Source: Tetrahymena elliotti 4EA (Eukaryota; Ciliophora; Oligohymenophorea; Hymenostomatida; Tetrahymenidae). From it: a stretch of 64,000 bases of DNA. Position numbers and translations under genes: made by a program. The stretch lies in contig JH720317.1 in NCBI GenBank assembly GCA_000231825.2, positions 999,703 through 1,063,702 on the forward strand, written 5' to 3'. Position 1 is the stretch's first letter; the number at the start of each line of letters is the position of its first letter. Shown one piece after another: positions 25,424 to 39,542 of the stretch. Below the pieces are notes generated by a model. It searched no databases, was not told the origin of the DNA, and saw only the letters and a program-made list of their open reading frames with translations.

Positions 25424-27010
25424 TTACTGATGAGGTATACTTTATGCCTTTTAGTTTTTAATTTTTTATAATTGTTTAAAACAAGTAATTTGATAAACCA
25501 TATCATTTAAAGACTCTTTTATTATATATTTTATCTCTTACTGCTTTTCTAGTAAAATAATTAAAGATTGTTGACTTATAAAGTAATTTACAGTCAAAAC
25601 TCAAATCCAATTCCATCCACAAATAGATATTTCATCTTAATTCAGTATCTTATTATTCCTTAATATGTCATATTCTACTTAATTTATTATTATTTTAATA
25701 TTTATAATTTACTGTATGAAACTTTATTTATATTCTAACATTTTAAATGGTAAAGCTGATTTACTTTTTTGCCAAAGACCTCTTGGTTCATTCATTGATT
25801 ATTTATGAACTTGTCAATTATAAGTATTTTATCATCAAAAATTACTCATGTCTTAAGAACATGTTTTTTACTTCATTTTACAAAATTTACTTGCAAAAAA
25901 TGTGGGAAAATTAAATATGTTTAAATGTAATTTGCATTGATATTTTTAAAAGCTTTTTCTTATTTAATATTTGCTTGTTTATTTGTTAGTTTTCATACAG
26001 AGAAAAATGACATCAACTAGAACAAAAAAAATCAAATGAAGAGACTAACTCAGTTTAAAAACAAAGATCTTACTTTTCTGAAAGTAAAAAATCTACTTTG
26101 GTAATCTATTAATAGTATAATTAAATTTTCACATTAATTAGAAAATCACTAGAAGAAGACTAACCAATTAAAAATTATGTACAGCAGAAACAATTATATT
26201 CTAGTTTTTGATTAACTTACTCCCCTAAATTGTATTTTTTTATTTTTTGAAAACACATGTTTTGTATTGATTTACTTTACTTCTTTCACTTAACTCATGT
26301 ATGAATTTTTTCATTTTTCAAATAAACAATCAAGCAACATTAAGAAATGTTAAATCCTATATCAAACAATTCTAATTTCATTCTAAATCACCTAATTGTT
26401 AATTTTTCTATATGAATTCATTATGATAATTTTCCTATTTTATAATTGTACAATAAAAAGAAAAACAAAAAAAATAAATTTAGTAAAAATAATATAAATT
26501 TTTATCCTTAACTAAACAATAAAAAAGTATCAATTTTTACAAGTTTAGTAATAATTAAAAATAATATTGAAGATAATTTTCTAGCTGAGGAATTAAATCT
26601 GTGAATAAAATTTTATTTATAATTAATATTGGTAAGAAAAAATATTGTTTAACATTTAATTTTTTAGTAAGTTTATTTTCATAATTAATTAACTTATTTA
26701 AACATTTAATCAAACTAGTACAAACAATCATTTATAAAGAGCATTTCTCTTAATTTTTATAACTAAATTAGGTCGCTTTTAAACGATATCAACAAAGTAT
26801 TTATCTAGCAGATAATTAACTTTTTACACATTTTACATTTTATGGACCAATCTTATTAAAATCCCGTTAAGAACTTTTCATATTTTAATAGTGTTTGAAT
26901 GAAAAAATTTTTTTAAAACATATTAAAAATGAAGAAATTCTATTAATTTGAATTTGCCAATAAAATAAATATTATTAAGGAGTTTATGAAAATGTATTTG
27001 TTATTTTTTA
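25424..27010. other. intergenic, upstream of P5B ATPase
   Basis: AT-rich; it contains the promoter of the P5B gene and the 3' flank of array gene A. The frame upstream of the ATPase ATG stays open for some codons, so a slightly earlier start is possible. Nothing else was recognised. Confidence 0.5.
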
Positions 27011-30000
27011 TCAGAAATGTTCATAAATCATAGGAATGAGATTATTTTTTACATGCTCTCTTTGGCTGTAAATATATCTTAATAGTTTTTCCTCTGAACT
27101 AAAAAATGTGATAACTGATTTCTCATCTATGAAGATGTTATGCAAAGAAGAAAACTCATCTGTTAAGTGATTTTAATTTATTATTAAAACCAAAAGCTCA
27201 ATATTGAGGTTAGAAAGAAGGATAGAAAGTTGATTAAAAAGTGATTTATTTTTAATCTCTAATTTTAAATCTGTGATAAACAGTAAATAGGTATGATATT
27301 GTTTTATTTTATTTATTTGCTCAAGCTTTTCTTCATAATTTTTGTAATTATAGTTTTTTAGAGCAAGGTATACTGAAATCTTTTGATCTGTATCCAAAAT
27401 AAATTATTTCAAGGCTGCTTACACTCCTTAGTGAAATATGAACTCAGCAGATACAGTTACTTAATTGTTTTATTTATTTGATAGCTTTTCGCTTAAGAAT
27501 ATGTGGCACTTAGACTAATTGTTGCTTGTGTTTATTTTTTATTCTTCAATAGAAGATTCAGATGAAAAATCAAATTATTCTTTTTCTTCAATTAATTAAA
27601 TACTTTCTAAGTAATTAGACTCAGTTTAATTAATTTTTTTATCTAAATTTTTTCTAATCTAAAAATTGTTTAAAATTTTGTGTTAACTCTCATCATGTAA
27701 TTTGGTCTTATTATTGATAAATGAATTTTAGTTAGTTATTTAGGTTTGATTCTTAAATATTTCGTCTTTATTTGGTATTTCACCTTAAAAAGAACATTTA
27801 TTTACTTTTAATTAAGTAGAATTTTAATTATTTTTTTAGGAGATATTATTTCCTTCATATTTATTTATTTGGTTGGTATTCAATAAAAAATTATTGTCAA
27901 CTTAACTAAACCTATTTTTTAAATTGAAAACCTATTAGCTTTGGATCAGTGGAGAAAATTAAGGTACATTTTTATCTTAATATAATATTTTTTATAGAAT
28001 AAAACCATTGCTTTTTATTTTCTTGAGATTATTCTCAAGAGGAATTTTTAAGATTGAAGAGATTTTAGGGATTTGTTTATCATTTTTAACTAAATTGTAT
28101 CCTTATTAATTTTCATCTTCAAAGAAACTGCCTTTTTCATAAATTTGTTTATTAATAGATTCAAAACTTGTTACTTAATCTATTTATACACTTAGAATTT
28201 CACTTTTTAATTTTTAATTTTACAGGAATAAATTTAAAGAATTTTCTTTTACTGCAAGAGAATTTATTAGGTTTTTGTTTGAGTTTTAAATTTTTCTTTA
28301 TGACTCTCTAAATGTAAACTATATTTAACTATCTTGAACGCTTTTCTTGATATTTTTTTCAGAGTCATAATATTTTTTGCTTACATTCTTATTCATTGAG
28401 TAATAGTTTTCATCTAAAATATTTGCAGTTTTTAAGTTATTTTGAAGATGTTTTATATCTCTACCATTTTTTTGGAATAGTTTCAAATTCTTTAAAATTA
28501 TTTTTGAGCTTGTCATTTGAACTTCCTGAAAATAAAGTTTTTCTTTAAAGCAATAGCTAATAAGACCAAATTAATCTTTATCCTTATAAAGAATATCATT
28601 TATTAAGTCACTTTGAACAGCGTCAGATTTAAATTGTGAATATTTACTGACACAAGCAGATATAGCACATACTTTTACATTTGCATGTATCAAATTTATA
28701 TATTTAGTGAAAATTTCTTTTAAATAAGGATTTTAAATGTTCAATTTTTCAAAAAGATTGATTGCTATTTCTAGAGCTCTAATTTTAATAAAAGGTTAAT
28801 AATAAAAGCACTTTTCAAAAATGTTAGTTATAATTAGACCAGCATTGTAATAATTCTTAAGCATAATCTAAAATTTAGCTTATTCAATTGCATAATACTG
28901 AAACAAAACATCTGAGCTAAATTAATATTTGCATATTTTTTCTTGACTTTAGTTTTTTCTTATCTTAAAATATTAGTGATAATGAACAGTTTTCTTTGGA
29001 TTCTACATAATTAATTATTATTTTAATTATTGTATTTTACCCATCAATTAATCCTAAATTTAAATTTTAGTTTGATTCTTTCTTTCAATTTTTTTGAAAA
29101 ATAAATTTTATTTGAATTTATTTTCATCTTTAGTGTCTTTGTTGATTTCTTTTTCTTAATTTTATTTATATTTATCAAATAAACCATTTTTCTTTATCTG
29201 TCTAACTTAGTAGATGGGAGAATCCAATAGACTATGCATATCATTTGAGTAATAAAATAGACTTTAAGTTGTTTCAGGTTCATTTATTACTTAATTTATA
29301 TTTTATCTGCTAATTGTATTCACACTATTCAACTCTTTACTATTATTCTTTTTATTTAAGCGGTTTCTTATGTAGAGATTTTGGAATTTTTATAAAGTAT
29401 CAAAAAATTCATTCTATTTATTTTAGAGTCTGTAGACAATGCAACAGAGGAAGCATTACATCATTTCTCTTTTTAAACAGTTTGGGAAATATTACTAACT
29501 GAATTCTTGAGTCTCTAAAATTATTTCTTCTAAAAATTCTGACTATTCTGCCTAACCCTTTTCATTTATATGAAAAAAAAAAGCTTTTATTAGGTTTATA
29601 GTCCTATTGTATAAGTTCCACAAAAGAAAGACTTTATCTTATTCTATTAATTTCTTATTTTCATCATTTTATATTTGAGATTTATCTCTATTTTCTGTGA
29701 AAGAATCTTCTAAGTTGTTTTAGTTAGTTGCATTTTATTTATCTTTGTTGAGTTAATCAATAGAAGAGTCATCATTTTGTAAAAGGTAAGATGAATTTTC
29801 ATAAAACCCCAATTCGTACTTTGCATATATAATAGATCTTTAAAAGTTTTCTATTGATTCATAATATCTTCCACAATTATAATGAATTACTCCTATATTA
29901 TTGTAACACACCCCTAATGCCCTATGATTGTCAAATTTATTGAAATGCTGAATCTCTATGCTCAGATTAATTAAAGACGCACTCTCATTTTCTTTATATA

Positions 30001-32517
30001 TATTCTAAGTGGTAAATGCCAAGACTTGAAATAAATTTTTAAAGCTATTAAATAGTTACTATGTATCATGTGAATAACATAATTCGTCTTAATTCATTTG
30101 AAAGTAGTCATGAGAAACTTAGCAGCTAGTCCTTAACATCTTTCTAACATTAACAATTATATCATCTGTTGATAATATCTTACCAGATTAAATATCATTT
30201 TATTTTTTCCTTTTATTTTTCTAGGATATTTGTTTGAGAATATTTGTTAAGTGGGTTACAGGTTTGAGAGTTTGTTCTCCTAGCTAAAAAGCATAAATTA
30301 TCTAAACAGATAAAAGAATAATCATTAAAGCTAAGGTGATGAGTATAAATAATACACTATAGTACTCTATTTATTCTTGTAAATGGGAAGAATATTGCTG
30401 CATTTTTTCTTTTGAGAGGATGTTTAAAAATAAAAAAGCATTTTTAATTTCATATTTAGGTAGTTATTAATCCTTTTACCTGAGAATCTCTTATTTTGAT
30501 ACTTTATCAGCTATTGTAATTATATTTTTTATTACCATACACTCTGTTTCATTTCTTTGATATTCGAAAACTTCAACTTAATTATTATAATCAAAACCAA
30601 CTAGATCTAAATTATTTGTTGTATTTAAAACTAGTTAATTATCTTTTGAAATCAATTAAATAAATTTTTATGCCTCATTTTAATCTTGCAAATAGTCTGT
30701 TTCTGCTTGTTGAATAGTGAGGATTTTTGTACCATTTTGTTTTTACTCTGAATGATAAATTACTGTTTGGTAATATGGATTCAAAATAATTTGTAATTTA
30801 GAGTTTGAACCAAAATTTTTAAGATATAAAGGTATGATTGATAAATCTTAACTCAAACATAAGATAGAATGGTTTTAACTTTATTTTTGGGAATCTTACT
30901 CATTAAATTTCAAGTTTCTTTAGCAAAAAGATTGAGCAATAGATGGTTAATTATTTGAATAAACAATTTCTGGTTAAATTATTACAGTGTGTGTACTATT
31001 TAGAGTTTTATTGTAATAAAATCTGCATCTGGCATCAAAATTAAATTATCCTTGATATGGGCAAGTTTTTGATTGTTAATAATTCTTAAAGGTCGTGTTA
31101 ACGCTCTTACTGTAAAGTAAACCATCATAATCAAATACAAAAAACATATCTTTAAAAACTATCTGTCTTTCTTCTCTATTTTTGTTAACAATTTATAATG
31201 ATTTCCAAATTGAATCTATTCTAATAACTTAATTCATTTGTTATAATTATATTTAATCTAACTCATTCAGATACGATTGGTTTACTAAATGCCTATTCAA
31301 ATAAAAATAAAATATTATTAATTATGTTCAAATTGATTGAAAATAAAAAAATAAATCCATTTTATTTAAATATTTTTTATTCATTTCAAAAAAAGAAACT
31401 AAATAACAATCAATATATGTATAAAAAAATATATTTGAATTAACATGCAGTAATTGCATTAGCTATTTTAATTCAGGCTGATTAATATTTATGATTAAAA
31501 ATTTATTGTGCGTTAATTTGAAATTTAAAAATAAAGTCTAACAATTAATTCAGTAATTAAAAATGTGAGAAATCACCTCAAAAAAAATTAAGAATATTAA
31601 AATTATGATTACTCACATTAATAATTATTAAATACTTGCATTTAAATTTTGTAAAAAAATTAATTATAAACTAATTTTATCTTAATAGATTTTTTTTGAG
31701 TATTTTATAGAAATATTAATTTATTTAGTAAAGAGGGATGGTATTATCTATAAGCTTTTCAATCTTTATATAATAATTTATTTTTTATCCGAAATCTGAA
31801 GTATTATACTTATTTTCTTTTGAACACTAAAGAGCCTTAATTTTCTATTGAAAAATGTAAATATTGTCTTAATTTTCTTAACAAAAAAAAAACGAATAGT
31901 CTTAATCTTGTTAAGTGAATTGGTACATTTAATTTTCAATATCTTGTTTTAATTGGATGTTCTTTAAAGATTTTTGATAAATAGAAATGAGATTCAAATA
32001 AATTTGAAAATTACAAAAATAAATACTTTATCTGTAAAAAAATAATAAATGATTTTATTTACCATGTGCTAGTGAAAATTGGATTATCCCTAAAAAGTTT
32101 CATAAGCTTTTAGTTTTCTATATTTGCGTAAGTCCTCTCAATGTTGTGGAGAGCTGGAATATGTCTTTAATCGCTTATGATTTTTTCTTAGATTACATTA
32201 CCAAAAAATTCATTAAGTAAGTATGTATACCAACTAAATTTTTATGTCTCAAAGCTTAACTGAAACACTATTGCAGAATTCAGTAATTTAGAGTTAGTTA
32301 TTTAGTCCAAGAGTAAATTTTTTGAGAAGTCATTAACTAATTAGAAGCAATATTTCTAATAAGAATATAACACTAGGAAGGTAAAAATCATAATTGTTAT
32401 GGTTGGGAAAAGAGTAATTGAGATTACTATTATTCTTGTCTTATTATTCTAAAAAAATTTGAAGCCTAAACTCTTTTCTGACTTATCAGATATTTATACA
32501 TTTACTTATTTATTCAT
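27011..32517 (-). CDS. array gene A: Cache-like/TPR membrane receptor, 1578 aa
   Basis: Exon 1 is 32517-32063 and exon 2 is 31292-27011 (4737 nt in all, an exact multiple of three, no internal TGA in my reading). Domains: TM1 (~29-52), an extracellular domain with the Cache-family signature NFDARCRFYY (D at ~238) and several cysteines, TM2 (~461-485), a juxtamembrane HAMP-like stretch, TPR-like motif CYNNIGVIHYNCGRYYESIENF (~600-640), a second helical region, a long Q/N/S-rich linker, and a C-terminal ~145-residue domain (HQGVQAALKQF, then YLLFITDLKLE) that resembles the second half of a vWA fold but lacks the MIDAS start. Role inferred: a sensor with a ligand-binding ectodomain and cytosolic scaffold. 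No kinase or cyclase domain was seen. Confidence 0.82.
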
Positions 32518-32941
32518 TCATCAAAAATATTATCTTGGATTAATTAATATTAAACTTCTACGTTTTTATTACACTTTATTTTTTGTTTCAGGTACAAGTA
32601 GATCTGATTATTAATCATTCAAAATATCTAATTAAAAAACTAAATAACTCCAATCCATACAATTTGTGCATAGAAAGAATATCTAAACCAAAATAAAGAA
32701 ACAAGTGAGGAATGTATATAAAATTTATGAATATGTAATGTATACTCTACTATTTCTAATGATAAATATTTGTTAACAACTAAAATTTTCAAAATAGCTT
32801 ACCTGAACCAAAATTTTTTTTTACATTGATAAAATTTTAATATGAAGAAATGAAAATTGATAGTATTTAATTAAACAAATAATATTAGATTTGAAATATG
32901 ATTATGTTAATTTTTTTTACATATTATTTTTGTTTAAAAAT

Positions 32942-35900
32942 TCAAAATTGTTCATAGATCATAGGTAGGAGGTAATTTTTAACGCGTTCTCTTTAGCTGT
33001 AAATATACTACAATAGTTTATCTTCAGAGCTAAAAAATGTTATAACTGATTTTTAATCCATGAATACATTATGAAACGAGGAAAACTCTTCTGTTATTTA
33101 GTTTTAATTTTAGATTAAGACCAACAGTTCTATGTCTAGGCTTATTAGAAGAGCACATAACTCATTAAATAATAATTAATTTTTAATTTCTAATGATACA
33201 TCTGTAATAAAGAGTAAATATGTGTGATGTTCTTTAAATATATCATTTTGCTTGAATGTTTCTTAGTGTGTTTAATTTATATAATTCTTTTAAGTGAGAT
33301 AAAGTGTAATTTTTTGATCTGTATCCAATACAAATTATTTTAAGGCTGCTTAAATACCTTAATGAAATATAAATTCAGTCGAAACAAAGCTTGATGTCAA
33401 TTATAGTTTTTCCTTTTTTTTTTCAAAATTGAGGTATTACGTATTACTTTGGATGTGTGTAGTTTGTTTGTACTTTTTATTCCTCAAATAAAGATTCCTA
33501 AGAAAAATTGAAAAAATCTTATTCTTCAATGAGTTAAATATTATCTAAGTAGGTAAATTCAGTTTGAGACATCATTTTTTTATTTATTCTTTATGAATAA
33601 TTATTCATGATATTGTGTTTACTTTCATCACCATGATCACTTTTATTATGAAAAAACGAAGACTAATTACTTTCTGTCATTTCCTGATATGAATTTTATT
33701 TATCAATTTATATTTAAAAATTTTCTTATCTATGAATACTCAAGTCTTTTTCTTAGTCTTCATTTAAAAAGCTTAGGCTTACCTAGTTGAATGCAGAATC
33801 TTTTTTTCTTTGATTCTCTTTATCTTTAAAGTTTAATTGATATTTATTTGTAATTTTTGGTGAACTCTAAACATGAAAGGGATCTGTAAAGCTATTATAA
33901 GTAGGAGTTTATTTTATTTTTTATAAATCTTATTCATAATCTTTTAACATCTAACTAAAGTTTTCATTTTCGATAGGTAATTTTAAAACAGAAGAAATTT
34001 TGGGGTTTAGAACATAGTTTTTCATAAAATTACGAGGTGTTTTTTCTTATTTATAATTACTGTTAAAGAAATTTAACTTTTAACTTGCTTAGACAGATTC
34101 AGCAGTCTAATTACGATTGTCACTCTTATTTAATTAGTCTATTTAATTTATTGAAAATTGATTTCTTGATATTTATTTATTTAGTTTTTATGATTGAAAA
34201 TAGGAAGACTTTTCATGATTATCTTGAAAGTAAAATTCTTGGTTACTTTATTTAGAAGGTTAATTTTAAGATTATCTAAAGGTGAAACAATCTTCATGCT
34301 AAACATCTAATGTATTGCTTTTGAAAAGATTCAAAGTAATATTTTTCCTTTGGGTTTCATTTTTATCTGAAAATAAACAACAATTTTTATCTAAAGTATT
34401 TTAGATGTTTTTTTTGCTTATGTTTTTTTAAGATTACACGCTTACATCGCTTTTTTAGTTTGTTTTATAAAAAGTATTGTAATTCTTCAAAATTAATTTG
34501 ATATTTGTTAATTGAATTTATTATTCATAAATTTTTTCTTAAAAAGAATATTTAATGAGGCCAAAATGATCTTTATCCTTAAATAAGATATCATTTATTA
34601 GGTCGCTTTATATTGCATCAGATTTGAATTAGGAGTATTAACTCATACATGCAGTTATCATACAAACATTTATATTCTTATGAGCTAAATATGTATATTG
34701 ATTTAAAATTTATTTTAAAAATGGATTATCAATTTTTGAAAGCTTGAAAATGTCTGAAGCTATTGTTAATGCTTTCATTTTAATATGTGGACTGTAATAA
34801 AAGCAATTTTCAAAAATATTTGTAATGACTAATCCTGCTAAGTAGTAATTTTATTAAATAATCTGAAAGCTGGCAAATTCTACTGCATAATACTAAAATA
34901 AAATGTCAGAGCTAAATTAGTATTTGCATAATTTATCTTGACTTTAATTTTTTCTATATTTAAAATAAGCCTCATAATTTTGAGGCAAATTAGTCTGCTT
35001 TAGTGGCTATTTGAAATATAGCTTAAATTAATCCTAAATTAATATGGCACTTTTAATATTTTTTAGACTCTAGATTTCACCAAATTTTTATTTTTCTCGT
35101 TCTTTTATATTTTTTTTATTCATTTATCTTGTTTAATTTAAGTATAGTTTGTATTTCTTATATAAATTATTTTTTTTTATTTATCTGTTTTGTAACATTG
35201 GCGAAACCAATACATTATGATTATTATTGTCATAAAACAATTATATTTATGCTTCTTGATCGTATTAAAATTAGCTTACATTTTAAGTTGTGGAAGCTTA
35301 AAAGCTATTTAAGCTTTTACGATCAGTTATTTTATCTTAGCGATTTTTAAAGTAAAGGTCCTGAAATTTCTACAAGGATTAAAAGTATTATTTGTTTTGT
35401 TTTACTAATTTATATACAATACATTTCATGTAGCATTCTATCATTTCTCTTTTTGGACAAGGTGGTAGATACTTCTAACTCATATTTTATATATCAAAAA
35501 CCATTTACTCTAAAAACTCAGATAAGTGTGTTTAAATATTTTCAGAAATATGAGAAAAAAGTGCTTTTAATAAATTAATTGTTCTATTGTAATAACTCCA
35601 AAAAATAATCATCTTTTCTTCTTCAATCTACTTTAAATATTCATTATGCTCAAGGCAAGAATTTTAAGAGTCTTATTAGTTAATTAGATATTATTAAACT
35701 TCGTTAAATTATTTACTCAAGCGACTTGCATTATCTGTTTGATTTTCATAAAATCCCAATTCATACTTTGCATATATAATGGACCTTTAAAAATTTTCTA
35801 TTGATTCAAAGTACCTACCATTATTATAATGGATAACTCCTATATTGTTGTAGCATATTCCTATAGCTGAGTGGTTATCGAATTTCTTAAAATGCTGAAT

Positions 35901-38393
35901 TTATAGGCTAAGATTAATTAAAGACACACTCTCGTTTTCTTTATAAAGATTCTAAGTCGTAAAAGATAAGACTTTGAACAGATTTTTAAAACTATCATAT
36001 AGTTGTTAGGTATCATATGAATAACAAAATTCATCTTAATCCATACGAAAGCGATCATTCGGAACTAAGCCAGTTGTTCTTTGAAAATTTTTAATATTAC
36101 TCTAAATATCTTCTGTTGAAAACATCTAACCAGTTATAAAATTTATTTAGATGACTCTCTTTCTACTCTTTTAAGAAATTTACTTTAAAATTTTAGTTAA
36201 GTGAATTATAGGGATTAAAGTTTACTTTCCTAATTAAAAAGAATATATTATCTGAATCAATAACAAAATAGCCATTAAAATTAAGGTGATAATAATAAAT
36301 AAAAGATTATAGAATTCTATTTATTCTTCCAGGTGTGAACTGTATTATTACATTTTTTCTTTGGAAAGAATGTTTAAAAATTAGTATGCATTTTTTATTA
36401 AATATTTAGGTAAAAGTACATTTGAAAGAAGCATTTCTTGTCTTGGTAATTTATCTACTATAGTGATTCTATTTTTTATTACTATACAATCAGTTTCATT
36501 TCTTCTGTATTCAAATATTTCCACTTACTTTGAGTAATCAAATCCTATCATATCCAATCGATCAGTACTATTTAAAATTGATGAATTATCTTTCAAAATA
36601 TATTGCATGAATTTAGATGCCTCTTTTTAATCTTTTAATAAATCCGTTTCAATTTATTATATTGTGAATGTTTGGTTACTAGTTTATTTATTCTCTGAGT
36701 TATATATTACTGTTTGGTATTATGGATTTAAAACAAATTACAATTTAGAGTTAGTCCCAAAGTTATTAAAAAAAATAGGTATCATAGATAAATCTTAGCT
36801 CATACATAAAATTGAGTGATTTTAGCTATTTTATTATATTAATTATTGATTATAATTTAGCTTTCTTTGACAAAACGACTAAGCGATAAAGGGTTTATTA
36901 TCAGAAAAAACCATTTAAGGTTTAGTTAAAACCGTGTAATTTCTACTAAGAGTTAGGTTAAAGTATGATCTGCATCTAGCATCAAAATTAAATTATCCAT
37001 TATAGGGACAATTACTAGGTGGTTTATAGTCCTTAAAAGTAGTATTTACACTCTTAGTGTAAAGTAAACCATCATAGTCAAATACTATAAAAATATCTCT
37101 AAAATGTATCTCTCTATCTTATCCCTAAATGTTAACAAACTAGAAAGGTTTCCAAATAGTATCAATCAGAGTAGATTATTTTATTTACATTAACTAAATA
37201 TCGTCAAATTCTCTTAAGTAAGACTAGTTTACTAAATGCCTATTACATTAAAAATTATTTTGTTTAAAAAGATAAAATTAATTTATTTCTAAATAAATGA
37301 TAATTTTTCTCATTAGAATCTTTCTCAAACCCCAATACAATTTATGAAATATTTTTAAATTTAAGTTTGATAATAGGAACTATTTTATTTAAAAAAAAAT
37401 TTAAATAAAAGAATATCTTAACAAACTCTATCAAATTTAATTTACTACTATTCTTTATTAAGATCCAGATTATACTAATAAAAAACAGCATTTTTAGAAA
37501 AGTGATTTAAAATCTTAAAAATTTTTTTTCATAGAAGTCTTGATGATTAATTTCCAGAAGCCATTTATTTAAGAGGATGAGTATTTTAATTGAACAAATA
37601 TTGTTCTATACTTTTTATATTAGCAAATAAGTGCCTGAAATTAATTTTTATTGCTTCTTAGAAATAATAACTTTAATATCTCAATAATTAATTCGGGGGA
37701 TTAAAAATTAGTTTTCTTTTTGACAGAGGAATATTGATTTTTTTATGAATAAGATATTTATTTTCAAACTAAAGTAATCACACATTCTTTTTGGTTTTAA
37801 TTTTTAATGCTAAATAGAATAATATTCTTAAGTATTAAAAAATTGTATGAATTGCTAAAAATCTAAAATGTAAATTGTTTGTAAATGAAAATATCTTATT
37901 TTACAACTAAATTCAGTAAAATTAGCAATGTAATTTACCATGTGCTTGTGAATATTTAATTTTTTCTAAAAAGATCTAATACATCTTTATTTTCTTTGTT
38001 AGTGTAAGTTCTGTCAATATTGTGGATTAGAGGTATATGCCTTTAATTACTTCTTATTTTATCTTAAATAACATTTCCAAAAAACTCACCAAGCAAATAG
38101 ATATACCAGTTAAATTTTTATGTTTAAGAACTTAGTTAAAACATTATGGCTGAATTTAATATTTTAGAGTTATCAATTTAGTCCAAAAGAAGGTTTTTTG
38201 AGAAATCATTAACTAATTATAAGCAATATTTTTAATATTAATTTATGATCAAAAAAGTTAAAATCATTAGGATAAATGTTGGAAAAAGAGTTATTGAGAT
38301 CACTATTATTCTTGTCTTATTGTTTTTGAGAAAACTGAAATCAATATACCTCTTTAATTTATTCTTTGTTGATATATTTACTTATTAATTCAT
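32942..38393 (-). CDS. array gene B: same family, carries an apparent frameshift
   Basis: Exon 1 is 38393-37939 (455 nt, same length as in A); exon 2 is 37239-32942. Together they are 4753 nt, not a multiple of three. The main frame is free of TGA from 37239 down to a TGA at 33423-33425. The conserved C-terminal domain (EFIFHQGIQAALKQF onward) lies in another frame that opens only below a TGA at 33572-33574. One extra base between those points, for example in the A5 run at about 33475, would explain it. Domain order otherwise matches A, with ectodomain motif NFDARCRSYF. As given, the product would lack the C-terminal domain. It is either a young pseudogene or a sequence error. Confidence 0.8.
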
Positions 38394-38796
38394 ATTTATC
38401 TGTTAATTAATTAATAATAAACTTCTACCTTTACTTTTTTTTCAACTTTTTTAATACAAAAATAGTTGATTTTAATCAGTATTTGCTAATTAACACTTAT
38501 TATTTCAAATTCTTAAACAAATTTTTATTCTTTTAGTTAAAAAATAAAAACTATCATCTAAACATTAGTGATAGGGATACTTCAAAATCTTTAATATTTT
38601 CTGCTATTTTTGATAAACACTATTTATATTTGTTTTGATTTTTTTGAAGATTTTTAAATTATTTATCTGATAATCTCAAATTCTCACTTATATTACCTAC
38701 CATATTCAAAAAACTGGAAACATAATTTAATTTCAAAATTTTTTTTGAAAAAGTTAATCAAAATTTTCTTATTAATAATTAATTAATTTGTAATAA
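38394..38796. other. upstream flank of array gene B, up to the gap
   Basis: AT-rich flank immediately upstream of gene B, probably including its promoter. No coding signal. Confidence 0.5.
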
Positions 38797-39542
38797 NNNN
38801 NNNNNNNNNNNNNNNNNNNNNNNNNNNNNNNNNNNNNNNNNNNNNNNNNNNNNNNNNNNNNNNNNNNNNNNNNNNNNNNNNNNNNNNNNNNNNNNNNNNN
38901 NNNNNNNNNNNNNNNNNNNNNNNNNNNNNNNNNNNNNNNNNNNNNNNNNNNNNNNNNNNNNNNNNNNNNNNNNNNNNNNNNNNNNNNNNNNNNNNNNNNN
39001 NNNNNNNNNNNNNNNNNNNNNNNNNNNNNNNNNNNNNNNNNNNNNNNNNNNNNNNNNNNNNNNNNNNNNNNNNNNNNNNNNNNNNNNNNNNNNNNNNNNN
39101 NNNNNNNNNNNNNNNNNNNNNNNNNNNNNNNNNNNNNNNNNNNNNNNNNNNNNNNNNNNNNNNNNNNNNNNNNNNNNNNNNNNNNNNNNNNNNNNNNNNN
39201 NNNNNNNNNNNNNNNNNNNNNNNNNNNNNNNNNNNNNNNNNNNNNNNNNNNNNNNNNNNNNNNNNNNNNNNNNNNNNNNNNNNNNNNNNNNNNNNNNNNN
39301 NNNNNNNNNNNNNNNNNNNNNNNNNNNNNNNNNNNNNNNNNNNNNNNNNNNNNNNNNNNNNNNNNNNNNNNNNNNNNNNNNNNNNNNNNNNNNNNNNNNN
39401 NNNNNNNNNNNNNNNNNNNNNNNNNNNNNNNNNNNNNNNNNNNNNNNNNNNNNNNNNNNNNNNNNNNNNNNNNNNNNNNNNNNNNNNNNNNNNNNNNNNN
39501 NNNNNNNNNNNNNNNNNNNNNNNNNNNNNNNNNNNNNNNNNN
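38797..39542. other. assembly gap (746 N)
   Basis: Unknown bases between array genes B and C. The flanking sequences show no obvious shared repeat, unlike the gap at the tRNA-Leu genes. The gap is too small to hide a complete array gene if its size estimate is right. Confidence 0.99.

Noticed and set aside
33440..33480. A small intron explaining the frame change in array gene B
   Set aside because: The only GT-AG pairs are 27-73 nt, remove residues conserved in the sister genes, or do not bring the frames together.
35129..35350. Plus-strand frame rich in F, I and Y
   Set aside because: Antisense of the second exon of array gene B, whose own frame is open here.
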